Source: CAZVFE01 sp964626405
GTDB taxonomy: Bacteria; Bacteroidota; Bacteroidia; Cytophagales; Spirosomataceae
Assembly (NCBI GenBank): GCA_964626405.1
Contig: CAZVFE010000075.1
Location: 1-7,258 of the forward strand
DNA: 7,258 nucleotides
Direction of reading: 5' to 3'
This document shows positions 1 through 6,669 of this stretch, in pieces. A model generated the notes under the pieces. The model saw nothing but the letters and a program-made list of their open reading frames with translations, ran no database searches and was not told the origin of the DNA. Position 1 is the first letter of the stretch. Each line of letters begins with the position of its first letter. The translations under genes and the position numbers were made by a program.

Positions 1-383
1 TGCGTGGAGAGGATTTAACCATGTTTGGAGATGGATCACAAACAAGATCATTTTGCTATGTAGATGATTTAGTGGAAGGAATTTACCGCTTATTATTAAG
101 TGATTATGCACAGCCAGTAAATATTGGCAATCCGAATGAAATTAGTATTAAAGAATTTGCAGAAGAAATAATTAAATTAACAGGAACCCAACAGAAACTT
201 GTTTCAAAACCATTACCTGTTGATGACCCGAAACAAAGAAAACCTGATATTACAAAAGCAAAAGAAATTTTAAATTGGGAACCGAAAATTTCAAGGGAGG
301 AAGGATTAAAAATAACTTATGAGTATTTTAAATCTTTACCAAAAGAGGATTTATATAAATATGCAGAACCTAAAAATTTCTAA
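1..383 (+). CDS. UDP-glucuronate decarboxylase (UXS-type SDR), 3' part
   Basis: This is the C-terminal part of an extended short-chain dehydrogenase/reductase, cut by the left window edge. The reading frame is open to the edge: bases 3-20 encode RGEDLT directly before the Met codon at 21, so that Met is internal and not the start. The run RGEDLTMFGDGSQTRSFCYV followed by DDLVEGI is characteristic of UDP-glucuronic acid decarboxylases (UXS), as are NIGNP, the KPLPVDDPKQRKPDI segment and KAKEILNWEPK. The family converts UDP-glucuronate to UDP-xylose in the cytoplasm using bound NAD, feeding polysaccharide or glycan synthesis. The Rossmann glycine motif and the catalytic Tyr-x3-Lys would lie upstream and are not visible. 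About 126 residues remain of the roughly 310-330 usual for the family. The gene ends at TAA 381-383, just before a hairpin terminator. A related NDP-sugar epimerase or dehydratase is the main alternative, but the motif match makes UXS much more likely. Confidence 0.9.
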   Translation, partial: RGEDLTMFGDGSQTRSFCYVDDLVEGIYRLLLSDYAQPVNIGNPNEISIKEFAEEIIKLTGTQQKLVSKPLPVDDPKQRKPDITKAKEILNWEPKISREEGLKITYEYFKSLPKEDLYKYAEPKNF

Positions 384-386
384 ATA

Positions 387-416
387 AAAAAAGCCCATAA
401 AGTTATGGGCTTTTTT
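387..416. terminator. Bidirectional intrinsic terminator
   Basis: A near-perfect inverted repeat pairs AAAAAAGCCCATA (387-399) with TATGGGCTTTTTT (404-416) around a 4-base loop. The GCCCAT/ATGGGC core gives stability, and the A and T tracts supply a U-run in the transcript of either strand. It begins 3 bases after the stop of the plus-strand UXS-type gene and lies 18 bases past the stop of the minus-strand receptor gene at 435. It therefore most likely ends transcription of both convergent genes. This is a structural inference from sequence. Confidence 0.9.
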
Positions 417-434
417 ATACTCAAAAGTCAATTT

Positions 435-3146
435 TTAGAAATTAATTTTGAAGGTTGCATTCCATGTTCTTCTGAAACCAAACCAAACAAAATTCGTTTT
501 ATCAATACCTTTCCAAGTTGCAGAACCAGCTTCAGCATGTACATTTGAATTTGATTCCATAATATAAAGTGTATTGAATAAATTATTAATATTCAATCTT
601 AAAGATGCATTTGCCCCGCCAATTTTGAATCTAAGAGTAGAACCAAAATCAACTAAACCATAAGATGGTAATTTTAAAGCACCTTTATTATTTGGTGATA
701 AGAAATCAGAATTTGTAATAGAATAATCAGCATAAAGACCATCTACAAAACGATATCCAAGATCAAAATTGAAAGCTCCTACCTTATAATCTGCTCCTAG
801 GAAAGCTGTTGTTTGTGCAGCATCACCAATTTTAGCATCTTTTGTATATAAAGTACCAGAACCAATTTGAGCATTATTTTGATCAAAAACAGTTGCCGTA
901 AAATCCTTTGTATATCTCCAGTCTCCTAAAGATAACATCGCATTTAATTTTAAATTAGAGGATGCCTTATAGTTTGCCTCCAATTCAATACCGTTATGAA
1001 CCTCATCTACGTTCTTGAATTGTGCAGTACCATCCTGTCCGTTTGCAATGGTAAATCCTCTAGAGATAAAACGATTACCCCATTTAGTCGTATAAGCATT
1101 CACATTTAAACGGAATAAAGGCGTAATATAACCATATCCTAATTCAAAAGATGAAATCTTTTCATTCTGTAAATCTGGATTTACAATATTCGCAAAATTC
1201 GGGAATACACCATCAAAATTTGGTTGACGAGAAATCAAACCAGCATTGAAGAAAATATTTGAATTTTCATTCATATTATAGTTAGCACCACCTTTTAAGT
1301 AACCACCACCTACATTTTTCTTTGCTGACTCAGGTAATTTTGGCTGATCAAAATAATCCACTCTCTTGAAAGATTGATTAGATAAACCAGCTTGAATAAC
1401 TGCTGAGAAAGTATTATCTGATTTATATTCAATTAAAGAGTTAACACCTTGCCATCCTACAAGACCAACATTATAATAGTCTATTTTCGGCCCTCTAATT
1501 CCTGTATTTTGGAAAGGACTAGCAGATGTTAAAGTATTGATGATTTGTCCTGCTGAATTTTTGTTTCCAGTTGAATAATAACCATCCAATCCTAATAAAT
1601 CATTTAATACTCTATAATGATATCCTTTATAATTTCTTAAATCGATACCAACTGAATATCTAAATTTATCTGTTTTGAAATCTAAAGTAGAAATAGCTCC
1701 TACCCAATCATGAGAGTTCATAGAAGATCTTCTAATCATAACCTCTCTTGAAACACCATCATTTCTAAATCCATTGGATCCAATGCTTTGTCCAGTGAAA
1801 TTGGATAAAGCTCCTGTATAAGCTCCAACAGCCTTATTATTTGCAACAACAGCATCAAAATTGATGGATCCATCAGCATTTCTAGAACCACGTCCATTCT
1901 CTAGGTAATGTTGTGTTAGGTCAATATTGAATGGATACATATCAATCGCACCTACACGGTAATTTGCTCCACGAGGACCAGTTCCTCCACCTCTTCCGGC
2001 AGAAGCATATAAAGAAGTAGCTAATTTAACTTTCTTTGAAATCTCCCAATCCCAGTTAAATGTAGCTAATGGCTTATTATAGAAATTTCTTCTCATAGAA
2101 TATTCCTTACCATTTAAAGTACCTCCATTGGTATTCCATCTTACATCAATACCAGATTTTCCAAAATTTTCGTAATCACGAATAGATACCCAAGCATCTC
2201 TTTGATTATGCCATTGAGAAGCTCCTAATACAGTTAAATTCATTTGATGCTTTGATCCAGTTGGAGCGTATCCTACAGCAGCAAAATAAGTAGTACCTGC
2301 TCCAGAAGTATTGTAAACATATCCATTACCAGACCAACGAGAAACTAAGAAAGAAGTTGCCCATCCATTTGAATTCAATCCAGAATTATAGGATACAGTC
2401 GTCTTGTTAAAACCATTATTTCCAATAACCTCAGATGCAGAACCTCCTTTAACTTTTTCAGCAGCTTTAGTGAAAATTGAAATAGTTCCACCAACTGAAG
2501 GAACAGCCAATCTTGAAGCTCCTAAACCTCTTTGAATCTGAATACCAGACGCTACGTCGGTTAATCCTTGCCAGTTAGACCAGTAAACCCATCCATTTTC
2601 CATATCATTCACAGGCTGACCATTAATTAAGAAAGAAGTATTTCTTTGATCAAATCCACGTAATGAAATACGAGAATCCCCATATCCACCACCTTGCTTG
2701 GTAGCATATACACCTGGAGTTCTATTCATAATCTCTGGAAATTCCTGGTTTCCTACCTTCATTGAAATTTCAGCTGGAGAAATAGAAGATACTGCCACAG
2801 GAGTTTCTCTTGTCTTGGCAATATCAATCACACTTGATGTTACCACAATTTCATTTAATTCAGAACTCGCAATCTTTAATGAAATAGCATTCGTAGAAGA
2901 GGCTTTAATAATTGCAGATTCATAACCTACAAAAGATACAGCAATCTCTTCTCCTGCCTTTACATTTAAACTGAAAGATCCATCAATTCCAGCAGTTGTT
3001 CCATTAGATGGATTTGCAGTTGAAATAATTACAGCGCCAATTAATGGCTCCTTGGTAGCGTCGTCTACTACCGTTCCAGTTACTTGTGCAAAACTTGAAA
3101 CTGAAACAAACAATGAAATAATAAAAGGTAAAATTCTTTTTTTCAT
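435..3146 (-). CDS. TonB-dependent outer-membrane receptor with carboxypeptidase-regulatory-like domain
   Basis: This complete 903-residue gene encodes an outer-membrane active transporter energised by TonB-ExbBD. In order: a signal peptide at residues 1-20 (basic MKKR, hydrophobic core, likely cleavage SFA|Q); a carboxypeptidase-regulatory-like beta-sandwich at about 22-93 (VTGTVVDDATKEPLIGA, then DGSFSL and SFVGYE); a TonB-box-like EIVVTS at 99-104; a plug at about 113-230 with ISLRGFDQRNTSFLINGQPV and, near its end, PSVGGTISIFT; then a barrel rich in alternating aromatic and polar residues, ending in the terminal Phe expected for BAM recognition (FKINF). The length is normal for Bacteroidota receptors of this architecture. 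There is no SusD-type lipoprotein gene beside it, so a classical Sus glycan system is not supported. The substrate cannot be told; iron-siderophore, cobalamin, peptide or sugar are all possible. The start at 3146 fits the signal peptide. No Shine-Dalgarno is present; the leader just before ATG is A-rich. Confidence 0.93.
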   Translation of the reverse strand: MKKRILPFIISLFVSVSSFAQVTGTVVDDATKEPLIGAVIISTANPSNGTTAGIDGSFSLNVKAGEEIAVSFVGYESAIIKASSTNAISLKIASSELNEIVVTSSVIDIAKTRETPVAVSSISPAEISMKVGNQEFPEIMNRTPGVYATKQGGGYGDSRISLRGFDQRNTSFLINGQPVNDMENGWVYWSNWQGLTDVASGIQIQRGLGASRLAVPSVGGTISIFTKAAEKVKGGSASEVIGNNGFNKTTVSYNSGLNSNGWATSFLVSRWSGNGYVYNTSGAGTTYFAAVGYAPTGSKHQMNLTVLGASQWHNQRDAWVSIRDYENFGKSGIDVRWNTNGGTLNGKEYSMRRNFYNKPLATFNWDWEISKKVKLATSLYASAGRGGGTGPRGANYRVGAIDMYPFNIDLTQHYLENGRGSRNADGSINFDAVVANNKAVGAYTGALSNFTGQSIGSNGFRNDGVSREVMIRRSSMNSHDWVGAISTLDFKTDKFRYSVGIDLRNYKGYHYRVLNDLLGLDGYYSTGNKNSAGQIINTLTSASPFQNTGIRGPKIDYYNVGLVGWQGVNSLIEYKSDNTFSAVIQAGLSNQSFKRVDYFDQPKLPESAKKNVGGGYLKGGANYNMNENSNIFFNAGLISRQPNFDGVFPNFANIVNPDLQNEKISSFELGYGYITPLFRLNVNAYTTKWGNRFISRGFTIANGQDGTAQFKNVDEVHNGIELEANYKASSNLKLNAMLSLGDWRYTKDFTATVFDQNNAQIGSGTLYTKDAKIGDAAQTTAFLGADYKVGAFNFDLGYRFVDGLYADYSITNSDFLSPNNKGALKLPSYGLVDFGSTLRFKIGGANASLRLNINNLFNTLYIMESNSNVHAEAGSATWKGIDKTNFVWFGFRRTWNATFKINF

Positions 3147-3213
3147 TTGTGTTGAGTTTATTGATTGATTAAAAGGTAAAATATATAGAAGCTTAAAAGG
3201 ATAATTCCTATTT

Positions 3214-3241
3214 AAACCAAAATATGCGTAAATTGGGGTTT
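3214..3241 (-). other. Imperfect hairpin in the receptor leader
   Basis: AAACCAAAAT (3214-3223) faces ATTGGGGTTT (3232-3241) across an 8-base loop, giving two short paired blocks (5 bp and 3 bp) separated by a 2-base mismatch. On the minus strand it would lie in the leader RNA if transcription starts near 3317. No T-run follows, so it is not an intrinsic terminator, and it does not match a riboswitch I know. Stability is modest. Confidence 0.25.
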
Positions 3242-3323
3242 GATTTTAATATAAAAGGTAAAAATTTTAAATTCATTTTATAAATTTACTAGCAATAATT
3301 AATATAAAATTACTAATGCGTCA

Positions 3324-3331
3324 CAAAGGTA
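3324..3331 (-). promoter_or_regulatory. Candidate -7 promoter element for the receptor gene
   Basis: On the minus strand this reads TACCTTTG, an exact match to the TAnnTTTG -7 consensus of Bacteroidota primary-sigma promoters. No good TTTG -33 element lies at the usual 17-23 base spacing; the nearest resemblance is a TTC about 24 bases upstream. If used, the transcript would carry a leader of roughly 170 bases before the receptor ATG at 3146, which is long. Confidence 0.4.
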
Positions 3332-3419
3332 AAAAAACCTAATTTAAGTAGTATTGAACTAATATTAAGGAAATATTAAATTTGATAAAGTGCTTATTTT
3401 TAGTTATTTATATTGATGA

Positions 3420-3451
3420 TTTGTTTTTATAAAATTATATAAATTACCTTG
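3420..3451 (+). promoter_or_regulatory. Candidate promoter for the selD operon
   Basis: TTTG at 3420-3423 is followed after 21 bases by TACCTTG at 3445-3451. The spacing and the -33 element fit the Bacteroidota TTTG-N(17-23)-TAnnTTTG pattern, but the -7 element is one T short of consensus. A start about 7 bases downstream would leave a leader of roughly 35 bases before the selD ATG at 3494. This is a weak match offered because no better one is present on this strand. Confidence 0.3.
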
Positions 3452-3493
3452 AATTAACAAAATAAAATTTTAGTATTTTTTTAAGAAAAAAAA

Positions 3494-4522
3494 ATGATCA
3501 AATTAACTGCCTATTCCCATGGTGCTGGCTGTGGTTGCAAAATTTCTCCAGAAGTACTTGAAGAAATTGTAAAATTTAATTCCGATACCTTTTTCGATAA
3601 AAACCTCCTTGTCGGAAATAATACCAAAGATGATGCCGCTGTGTATGATTTAGGAAACGGAGAAGGAATTATTTCAACAACTGATTTTTTTATGCCAATT
3701 GTAGATGACCCATTTACTTTCGGACAAATCGCAGCAACAAATGCTATCTCAGATATTTATGCTATGGGTGGCACCCCTATTATGGCAATTGCAATTCTTG
3801 GATGGCCCATAGATAAAATCCCCGCTGATATTGCGAACCAAGTGCTTGAAGGTGGACGATATGCTTGTAAAATGGCGAATATTGCCCTGGCTGGTGGACA
3901 TTCCATTGATGCACCCGAACCAATTTTCGGATTGGCTGTAACCGGAAGAATTCCCACCGAAAAAGTAAAAACCAATGATGCTGCAAAATCCGGAGACCTT
4001 CTCTACCTTTCCAAACCACTTGGCGTAGGAATTATTACTACTGCTCAGAAAAAAGGTATTGTAGCAGAAGAAGATATCCAAAATGCAGTTAATAATATGA
4101 CTAAATTGAATGTTCTGGGACAATACCTTGGCAATAAAGATTATGTAAATGCCATAACAGACGTTACCGGATTTGGTTTATTCGGGCACCTGATTGAATT
4201 ATGTGAGGGAGCCGGACTATCAGCTAAAATTAACTTTAATCAATTACCCCTATTACCCAATATTTTTCAGTATTTAGACCAAAAGTCTTTCCCTGGTGGG
4301 ACAACAAGAAATTTGAAGTCATACGGACATAAAATTCAAGAAAATTTGGATGAAACTACCCTTCGTATTGGAGCAGATCCTCAAACTTCAGGGGGCTTAT
4401 TAATTTCAGTAAATCCAGAATTCCAAAAAGATTTTGAAGAATATTGCTTCCAAATGAACCATCACCCTCAGCTAATTGGTTCTATTATTGATAAAAAAGA
4501 AAAATCTATCTATATAGAATGA
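3494..4522 (+). CDS. selD: Selenide, water dikinase (selenophosphate synthetase)
   Basis: SelD makes selenophosphate from selenide and ATP (releasing AMP and phosphate), the selenium donor for selenocysteine tRNA and for 2-selenouridine in tRNA. The 342-residue protein closely follows the E. coli-type sequence: YSHGAGCGCK at 7-16 holds the catalytic Cys13 and Lys16 (E. coli Cys17 and Lys20). NTKDDAAVYD, STTDFFMPIVDDPF, ATNAISDIYAMGG and ALAGGHSIDAPEPIFGLAVTG follow, then TDVTGFGLFGH and DPQTSGGLL. Asp47, Asp87 and Asp223 align with the metal-binding aspartates. The fold is the AIR-synthase-like N domain followed by the C domain. The catalytic position is a TGT Cys codon, so this SelD is not itself a selenoprotein. 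It is the first gene of a compact operon; its TGA stop overlaps the next ATG by four bases (ATGA). The start is preceded by an A-run rather than a Shine-Dalgarno. No selA, selB, selC or mnmH (selU) is in the window. Confidence 0.97.
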   Translation: MIKLTAYSHGAGCGCKISPEVLEEIVKFNSDTFFDKNLLVGNNTKDDAAVYDLGNGEGIISTTDFFMPIVDDPFTFGQIAATNAISDIYAMGGTPIMAIAILGWPIDKIPADIANQVLEGGRYACKMANIALAGGHSIDAPEPIFGLAVTGRIPTEKVKTNDAAKSGDLLYLSKPLGVGIITTAQKKGIVAEEDIQNAVNNMTKLNVLGQYLGNKDYVNAITDVTGFGLFGHLIELCEGAGLSAKINFNQLPLLPNIFQYLDQKSFPGGTTRNLKSYGHKIQENLDETTLRIGADPQTSGGLLISVNPEFQKDFEEYCFQMNHHPQLIGSIIDKKEKSIYIE

Positions 4523-5289
4523 AATTAAATTTTAGAAAAATTGGAGAAGGTCCCCAGCCTATCATTATCCTCCATGGGATATTTGGAAGTTCAGATAATT
4601 GGATAACCTTTGCTAAATCATTAGATGAATCCCAATTTTCAATTTATCTCCTAGACCAAAGAAATCACGGACAAAGTCCTTGGTCAGAGGATTTTGACTA
4701 TGATTATCTAGCAGATGATTTAAAAGAATTTATCGAAGATTTTACCCTCCATCATCCCATCATAATGGGCCATTCAATGGGTGGAAAAACTGTAATGCAA
4801 TTCGATTTAAAATATCCTAAAATTGCAAAAAAAATTATCATTGTTGATATCGCACCAAAATTTTATCCCGTACACCATGATGCTATTTTAGCTGGCTTGA
4901 ACAGTATGGAATTGGATAAAATCCAAAGCAGACAAGATGCAAACGACCATCTTAAAAGATTCATAGAATTAGAAGGGATCAGACAATTCATTCTAAAAAA
5001 TCTCTACAGAGATGAAAATCAAAATTTTAAATTCAGAATAAATCTAAAGGTCATTACCCAAAAAATTGATGTAGTTGGTCATGAATTGATTTATAAAAAA
5101 CATTCCGACACCCCAACATTTTTTATAAAAGGAGAAAATTCTCATTATATTCAATTAGAAGACGAAAGATTGATTGCCGAAATTTTCCCTAATTTTAATA
5201 TTTATTCTGTACCAAATGCGGGGCATTGGGTTCAAGCGGATAATCCAATCGACTTCAAAAAAGTCTTTGAGCAAATAATGAATCAATAA
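4519..5289 (+). CDS. Alpha/beta hydrolase, YbfF/ABHD11-like esterase
   Basis: A 256-residue cytoplasmic alpha/beta-hydrolase with no signal peptide. The oxyanion-region motif is LHGIFGSSDNW (18-28), then DQRNHGQSP (46-54). The nucleophile elbow GHSMGGK (84-90) places Ser86, with Asp110 in VDIAP and His236 in NAGHWVQAD completing the triad. All of these correspond to E. coli YbfF, including Ser208 in the GENSHY segment (YbfF GGNSPY). YbfF-type enzymes cleave short acyl esters and acyl-CoA-like thioesters in vitro; the physiological substrate is not known. Length matches the family (about 250-260). It starts inside the stop of selD (ATGA overlap), implying translational coupling, and its TAA is one base before the next ATG. 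Other alpha/beta hydrolases such as haloperoxidase-like or MenH-like proteins are less good matches. Confidence 0.9.
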   Translation: MKLNFRKIGEGPQPIIILHGIFGSSDNWITFAKSLDESQFSIYLLDQRNHGQSPWSEDFDYDYLADDLKEFIEDFTLHHPIIMGHSMGGKTVMQFDLKYPKIAKKIIIVDIAPKFYPVHHDAILAGLNSMELDKIQSRQDANDHLKRFIELEGIRQFILKNLYRDENQNFKFRINLKVITQKIDVVGHELIYKKHSDTPTFFIKGENSHYIQLEDERLIAEIFPNFNIYSVPNAGHWVQADNPIDFKKVFEQIMNQ

Positions 5290-5290
5290 A

Positions 5291-6010
5291 ATGAAATTAT
5301 TTTTAATACCTTGTCCTATTTCCGATAACCAAGCTAACGAATCAATTCCTGATGAGGTCAAAATTATTTTACCCACCATTAAAAAATTCTTGGTAGAAAA
5401 TATTCGTACCGCAAGAAGATATATTTCATCTTTAAAATTAGGGATAATAATTGATGATTTAGAATTTGAAATTTTAGATAAAAAATCCACTTACCCTCAA
5501 ATTTCCTCCATCTTAAAAAAATGGAAATCAGAGGACATCCAACAAATCGGAATTATTTCAGAAGCGGGTTGTCCGGGTGTAGCCGACCCAGGTGCATTAG
5601 CCGTAGAAATTGGCCATAAAGAAAATTTCGAAATCATCCCCTTGGTTGGCCCATCCTCTATCCTATTATCCTTAATGGCCTCCGGATTTAGCGGACAATC
5701 TTTTTCATTTCATGGTTATTTACCCATTGATAAAAAAGACCGAAAAAATAATTTGGAACAATTATTAAGGGAAATGAATCAATCTGGAAGAACCCAGATT
5801 TTCATGGAAACACCCTTTCGAAATAATGCCTTATTGGAAGATATTTTAAATACTCTTCCCGAATCTATTCCTTTATGTATTGCATGCGACATAAAATCTG
5901 AAGAAGGATTCATTCAAACAAAAGATATTAAATCTTGGAAAAAAAACACCCCAGATTTACATAAAAAACCCTGCTTATTTTTAATAGGAAAAATAGGCGA
6001 AAATGCATAA
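5291..6010 (+). CDS. Short RsmI-like SAM-dependent methyltransferase (tetrapyrrole methylase fold)
   Basis: A 239-residue member of the tetrapyrrole/corrin methylase superfamily, closest to RsmI, which 2'-O-methylates C1402 of 16S rRNA. Visible signatures are ISEAGCPGVADPG (89-101; RsmI has a similar SDAG-x-PG-x-SDPG), LVGPSS (118-123), FSFHGYLP (138-145) and METPFR (172-177, cf. ESPHR in RsmI). The protein differs from classical RsmI (about 280 residues). The N-terminal ATPIGNLxD-like loop is replaced by IPCPISDNQANES, the AEDTR motif appears as VENIRTARRY (35-44), and the C-terminal extension is missing. Bacteroidota commonly carry such a short paralogue, so rRNA methylation is uncertain and the substrate is best left open. 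It starts one base after the upstream stop and is followed by a 17-base gap, inside the same operon. Cytoplasmic; no membrane segments. Confidence 0.85.
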   Translation: MKLFLIPCPISDNQANESIPDEVKIILPTIKKFLVENIRTARRYISSLKLGIIIDDLEFEILDKKSTYPQISSILKKWKSEDIQQIGIISEAGCPGVADPGALAVEIGHKENFEIIPLVGPSSILLSLMASGFSGQSFSFHGYLPIDKKDRKNNLEQLLREMNQSGRTQIFMETPFRNNALLEDILNTLPESIPLCIACDIKSEEGFIQTKDIKSWKKNTPDLHKKPCLFLIGKIGENA

Positions 6011-6027
6011 TTTTATTAAATTTCAAT

Positions 6028-6669
6028 ATGAAAATAGAATCATTTAATTTCAACGATTTCAGAGAAAACACTTATGTTATTTCTAACAATGAAAAAAAAT
6101 GTATCATTATAGACCCGGGGTGTTATTCCTATGAAGAACGACAATCCTTGTATTCCTACATCGAAGATAACCAATTAGAACCTACTGCGATTGTCAATAC
6201 CCATGCTCATATAGATCATGTATTAGGAGTTGCACCCATCATGCATAAATATAAAATCCCTTTTTACTTACATCCACTCGAAAAACCTGTTTTAGAAAAT
6301 GTAGCTCAAAGAGCAGAATTCTATGGGTTCCCCAATTATCAGGTCCCAGAAAAAGTGGAATGGACAGACCAAGAGGGCCCTATTGAAATTGGTAGTTTTA
6401 ATTTTGAAATATTTTTTGTTCCGGGACACGCCCCGGGACATATATCACTTTATTTTAAGGAAGAAAAATGTTTATTTGCAGGAGATTTATTATTTAGAAG
6501 GTCTGTTGGACGAACGGATTTACCACTTTGTTCAACGGAGGATTTAATAAATAGTCTTCAAACTAAAATATATTTACTACCAGAAGATACAATTGTTTAT
6601 CCTGGCCATGGCGGAATCACCACTATTGGAGAAGAAAAACAAGAAAATCCTTATGTAAAAGCAAAATGA
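6028..6669 (+). CDS. Metallo-beta-lactamase-fold hydrolase, glyoxalase II-like
   Basis: A 213-residue cytoplasmic metallo-hydrolase of the short, YcbL-like glyoxalase II branch. Metal ligands are visible in order: THAHIDH at 58-64 (His59, His61, Asp63, His64), PGHAPGH at 132-138 (His134), AGDLLF at 151-156 (Asp153), and YPGHG at 191-195 (His194). GRTDLP (161-166) and the late NPYV (208-211) are also typical of this branch. The family hydrolyses S-lactoylglutathione or other thioesters; since many Bacteroidota use other thiols or none, the true substrate is uncertain. The C-terminal glutathione-binding domain of eukaryotic-type GloB (about 250 residues) is absent. It lies 17 bases after the methyltransferase gene and its TGA overlaps the pssA ATG (ATGA). 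A repeated CCGGGACA in the gene simply encodes the two PGH units of its metal motif. Confidence 0.9.
   Translation: MKIESFNFNDFRENTYVISNNEKKCIIIDPGCYSYEERQSLYSYIEDNQLEPTAIVNTHAHIDHVLGVAPIMHKYKIPFYLHPLEKPVLENVAQRAEFYGFPNYQVPEKVEWTDQEGPIEIGSFNFEIFFVPGHAPGHISLYFKEEKCLFAGDLLFRRSVGRTDLPLCSTEDLINSLQTKIYLLPEDTIVYPGHGGITTIGEEKQENPYVKAK

Larger units (their letters stand above)
3123..3333. repeat. Four dispersed copies of AAAGGTAAAA upstream of and at the receptor gene start
   Basis: The 10-mer AAAGGTAAAA occurs at 3124-3133 (inside the signal-peptide codons), 3172-3181, 3254-3263 and 3325-3334, all in the same orientation. The first three extend to AAAAGGTAAAA. On the minus strand each reads TTTTACCTTT, so each contains TACCTTT, a partial or full -7-like element; only the copy at 3324-3331 ends in the consensus G. 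Possible readings are tandem weak promoters, binding sites for a regulator of the receptor gene, or chance in A-rich DNA. Confidence 0.5.
3147..3493. other. Divergent AT-rich intergenic region
   Basis: This 347-bp region separates the divergently transcribed receptor gene (minus) and selD operon (plus). It is very AT-rich and has no plausible ORF, tRNA or conserved riboswitch that I can recognise. It holds three of the four AAAGGTAAAA copies, a candidate minus-strand promoter element at 3324-3331, a weaker plus-strand candidate near 3420-3451, and an imperfect inverted repeat at 3214-3241. Confidence 0.8.

Noticed and set aside
21..383. Reading the left-edge gene as a complete 120-residue protein starting at 21
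   Set aside because: The frame is open upstream and encodes RGEDLT, which continues the UXS family sequence; the Met replaces a residue internal to the family.
2698..2925. 75-codon plus-strand ORF inside the receptor gene
   Set aside because: It is antisense to the conserved plug and regulatory-domain codons, has no family resemblance, and is explained as a shadow of the real gene.
3494..3541. Selenocysteine codon in selD
   Set aside because: The catalytic position is TGT (Cys13), and no in-frame TGA occurs before the true stop.
3749..4123. Three overlapping minus-strand ORFs within selD
   Set aside because: They lie opposite highly conserved SelD motifs, have no recognisable domains and no promoter; they are shadows.
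5155..5490. 111-codon minus-strand ORF across the hydrolase/methyltransferase junction
   Set aside because: Both plus-strand genes here have convincing family motifs, and the minus-strand translation shows none.
6421..6440. Direct repeat CCGGGACA within a GC-rich patch
   Set aside because: It encodes the two PGH units of the PGHAPGH metal-binding motif, so protein constraint explains it.
6323..6547. 74-codon plus-strand ORF inside the metallo-hydrolase gene
   Set aside because: It is a different frame of a gene whose metal-binding motifs are all in the longer frame.
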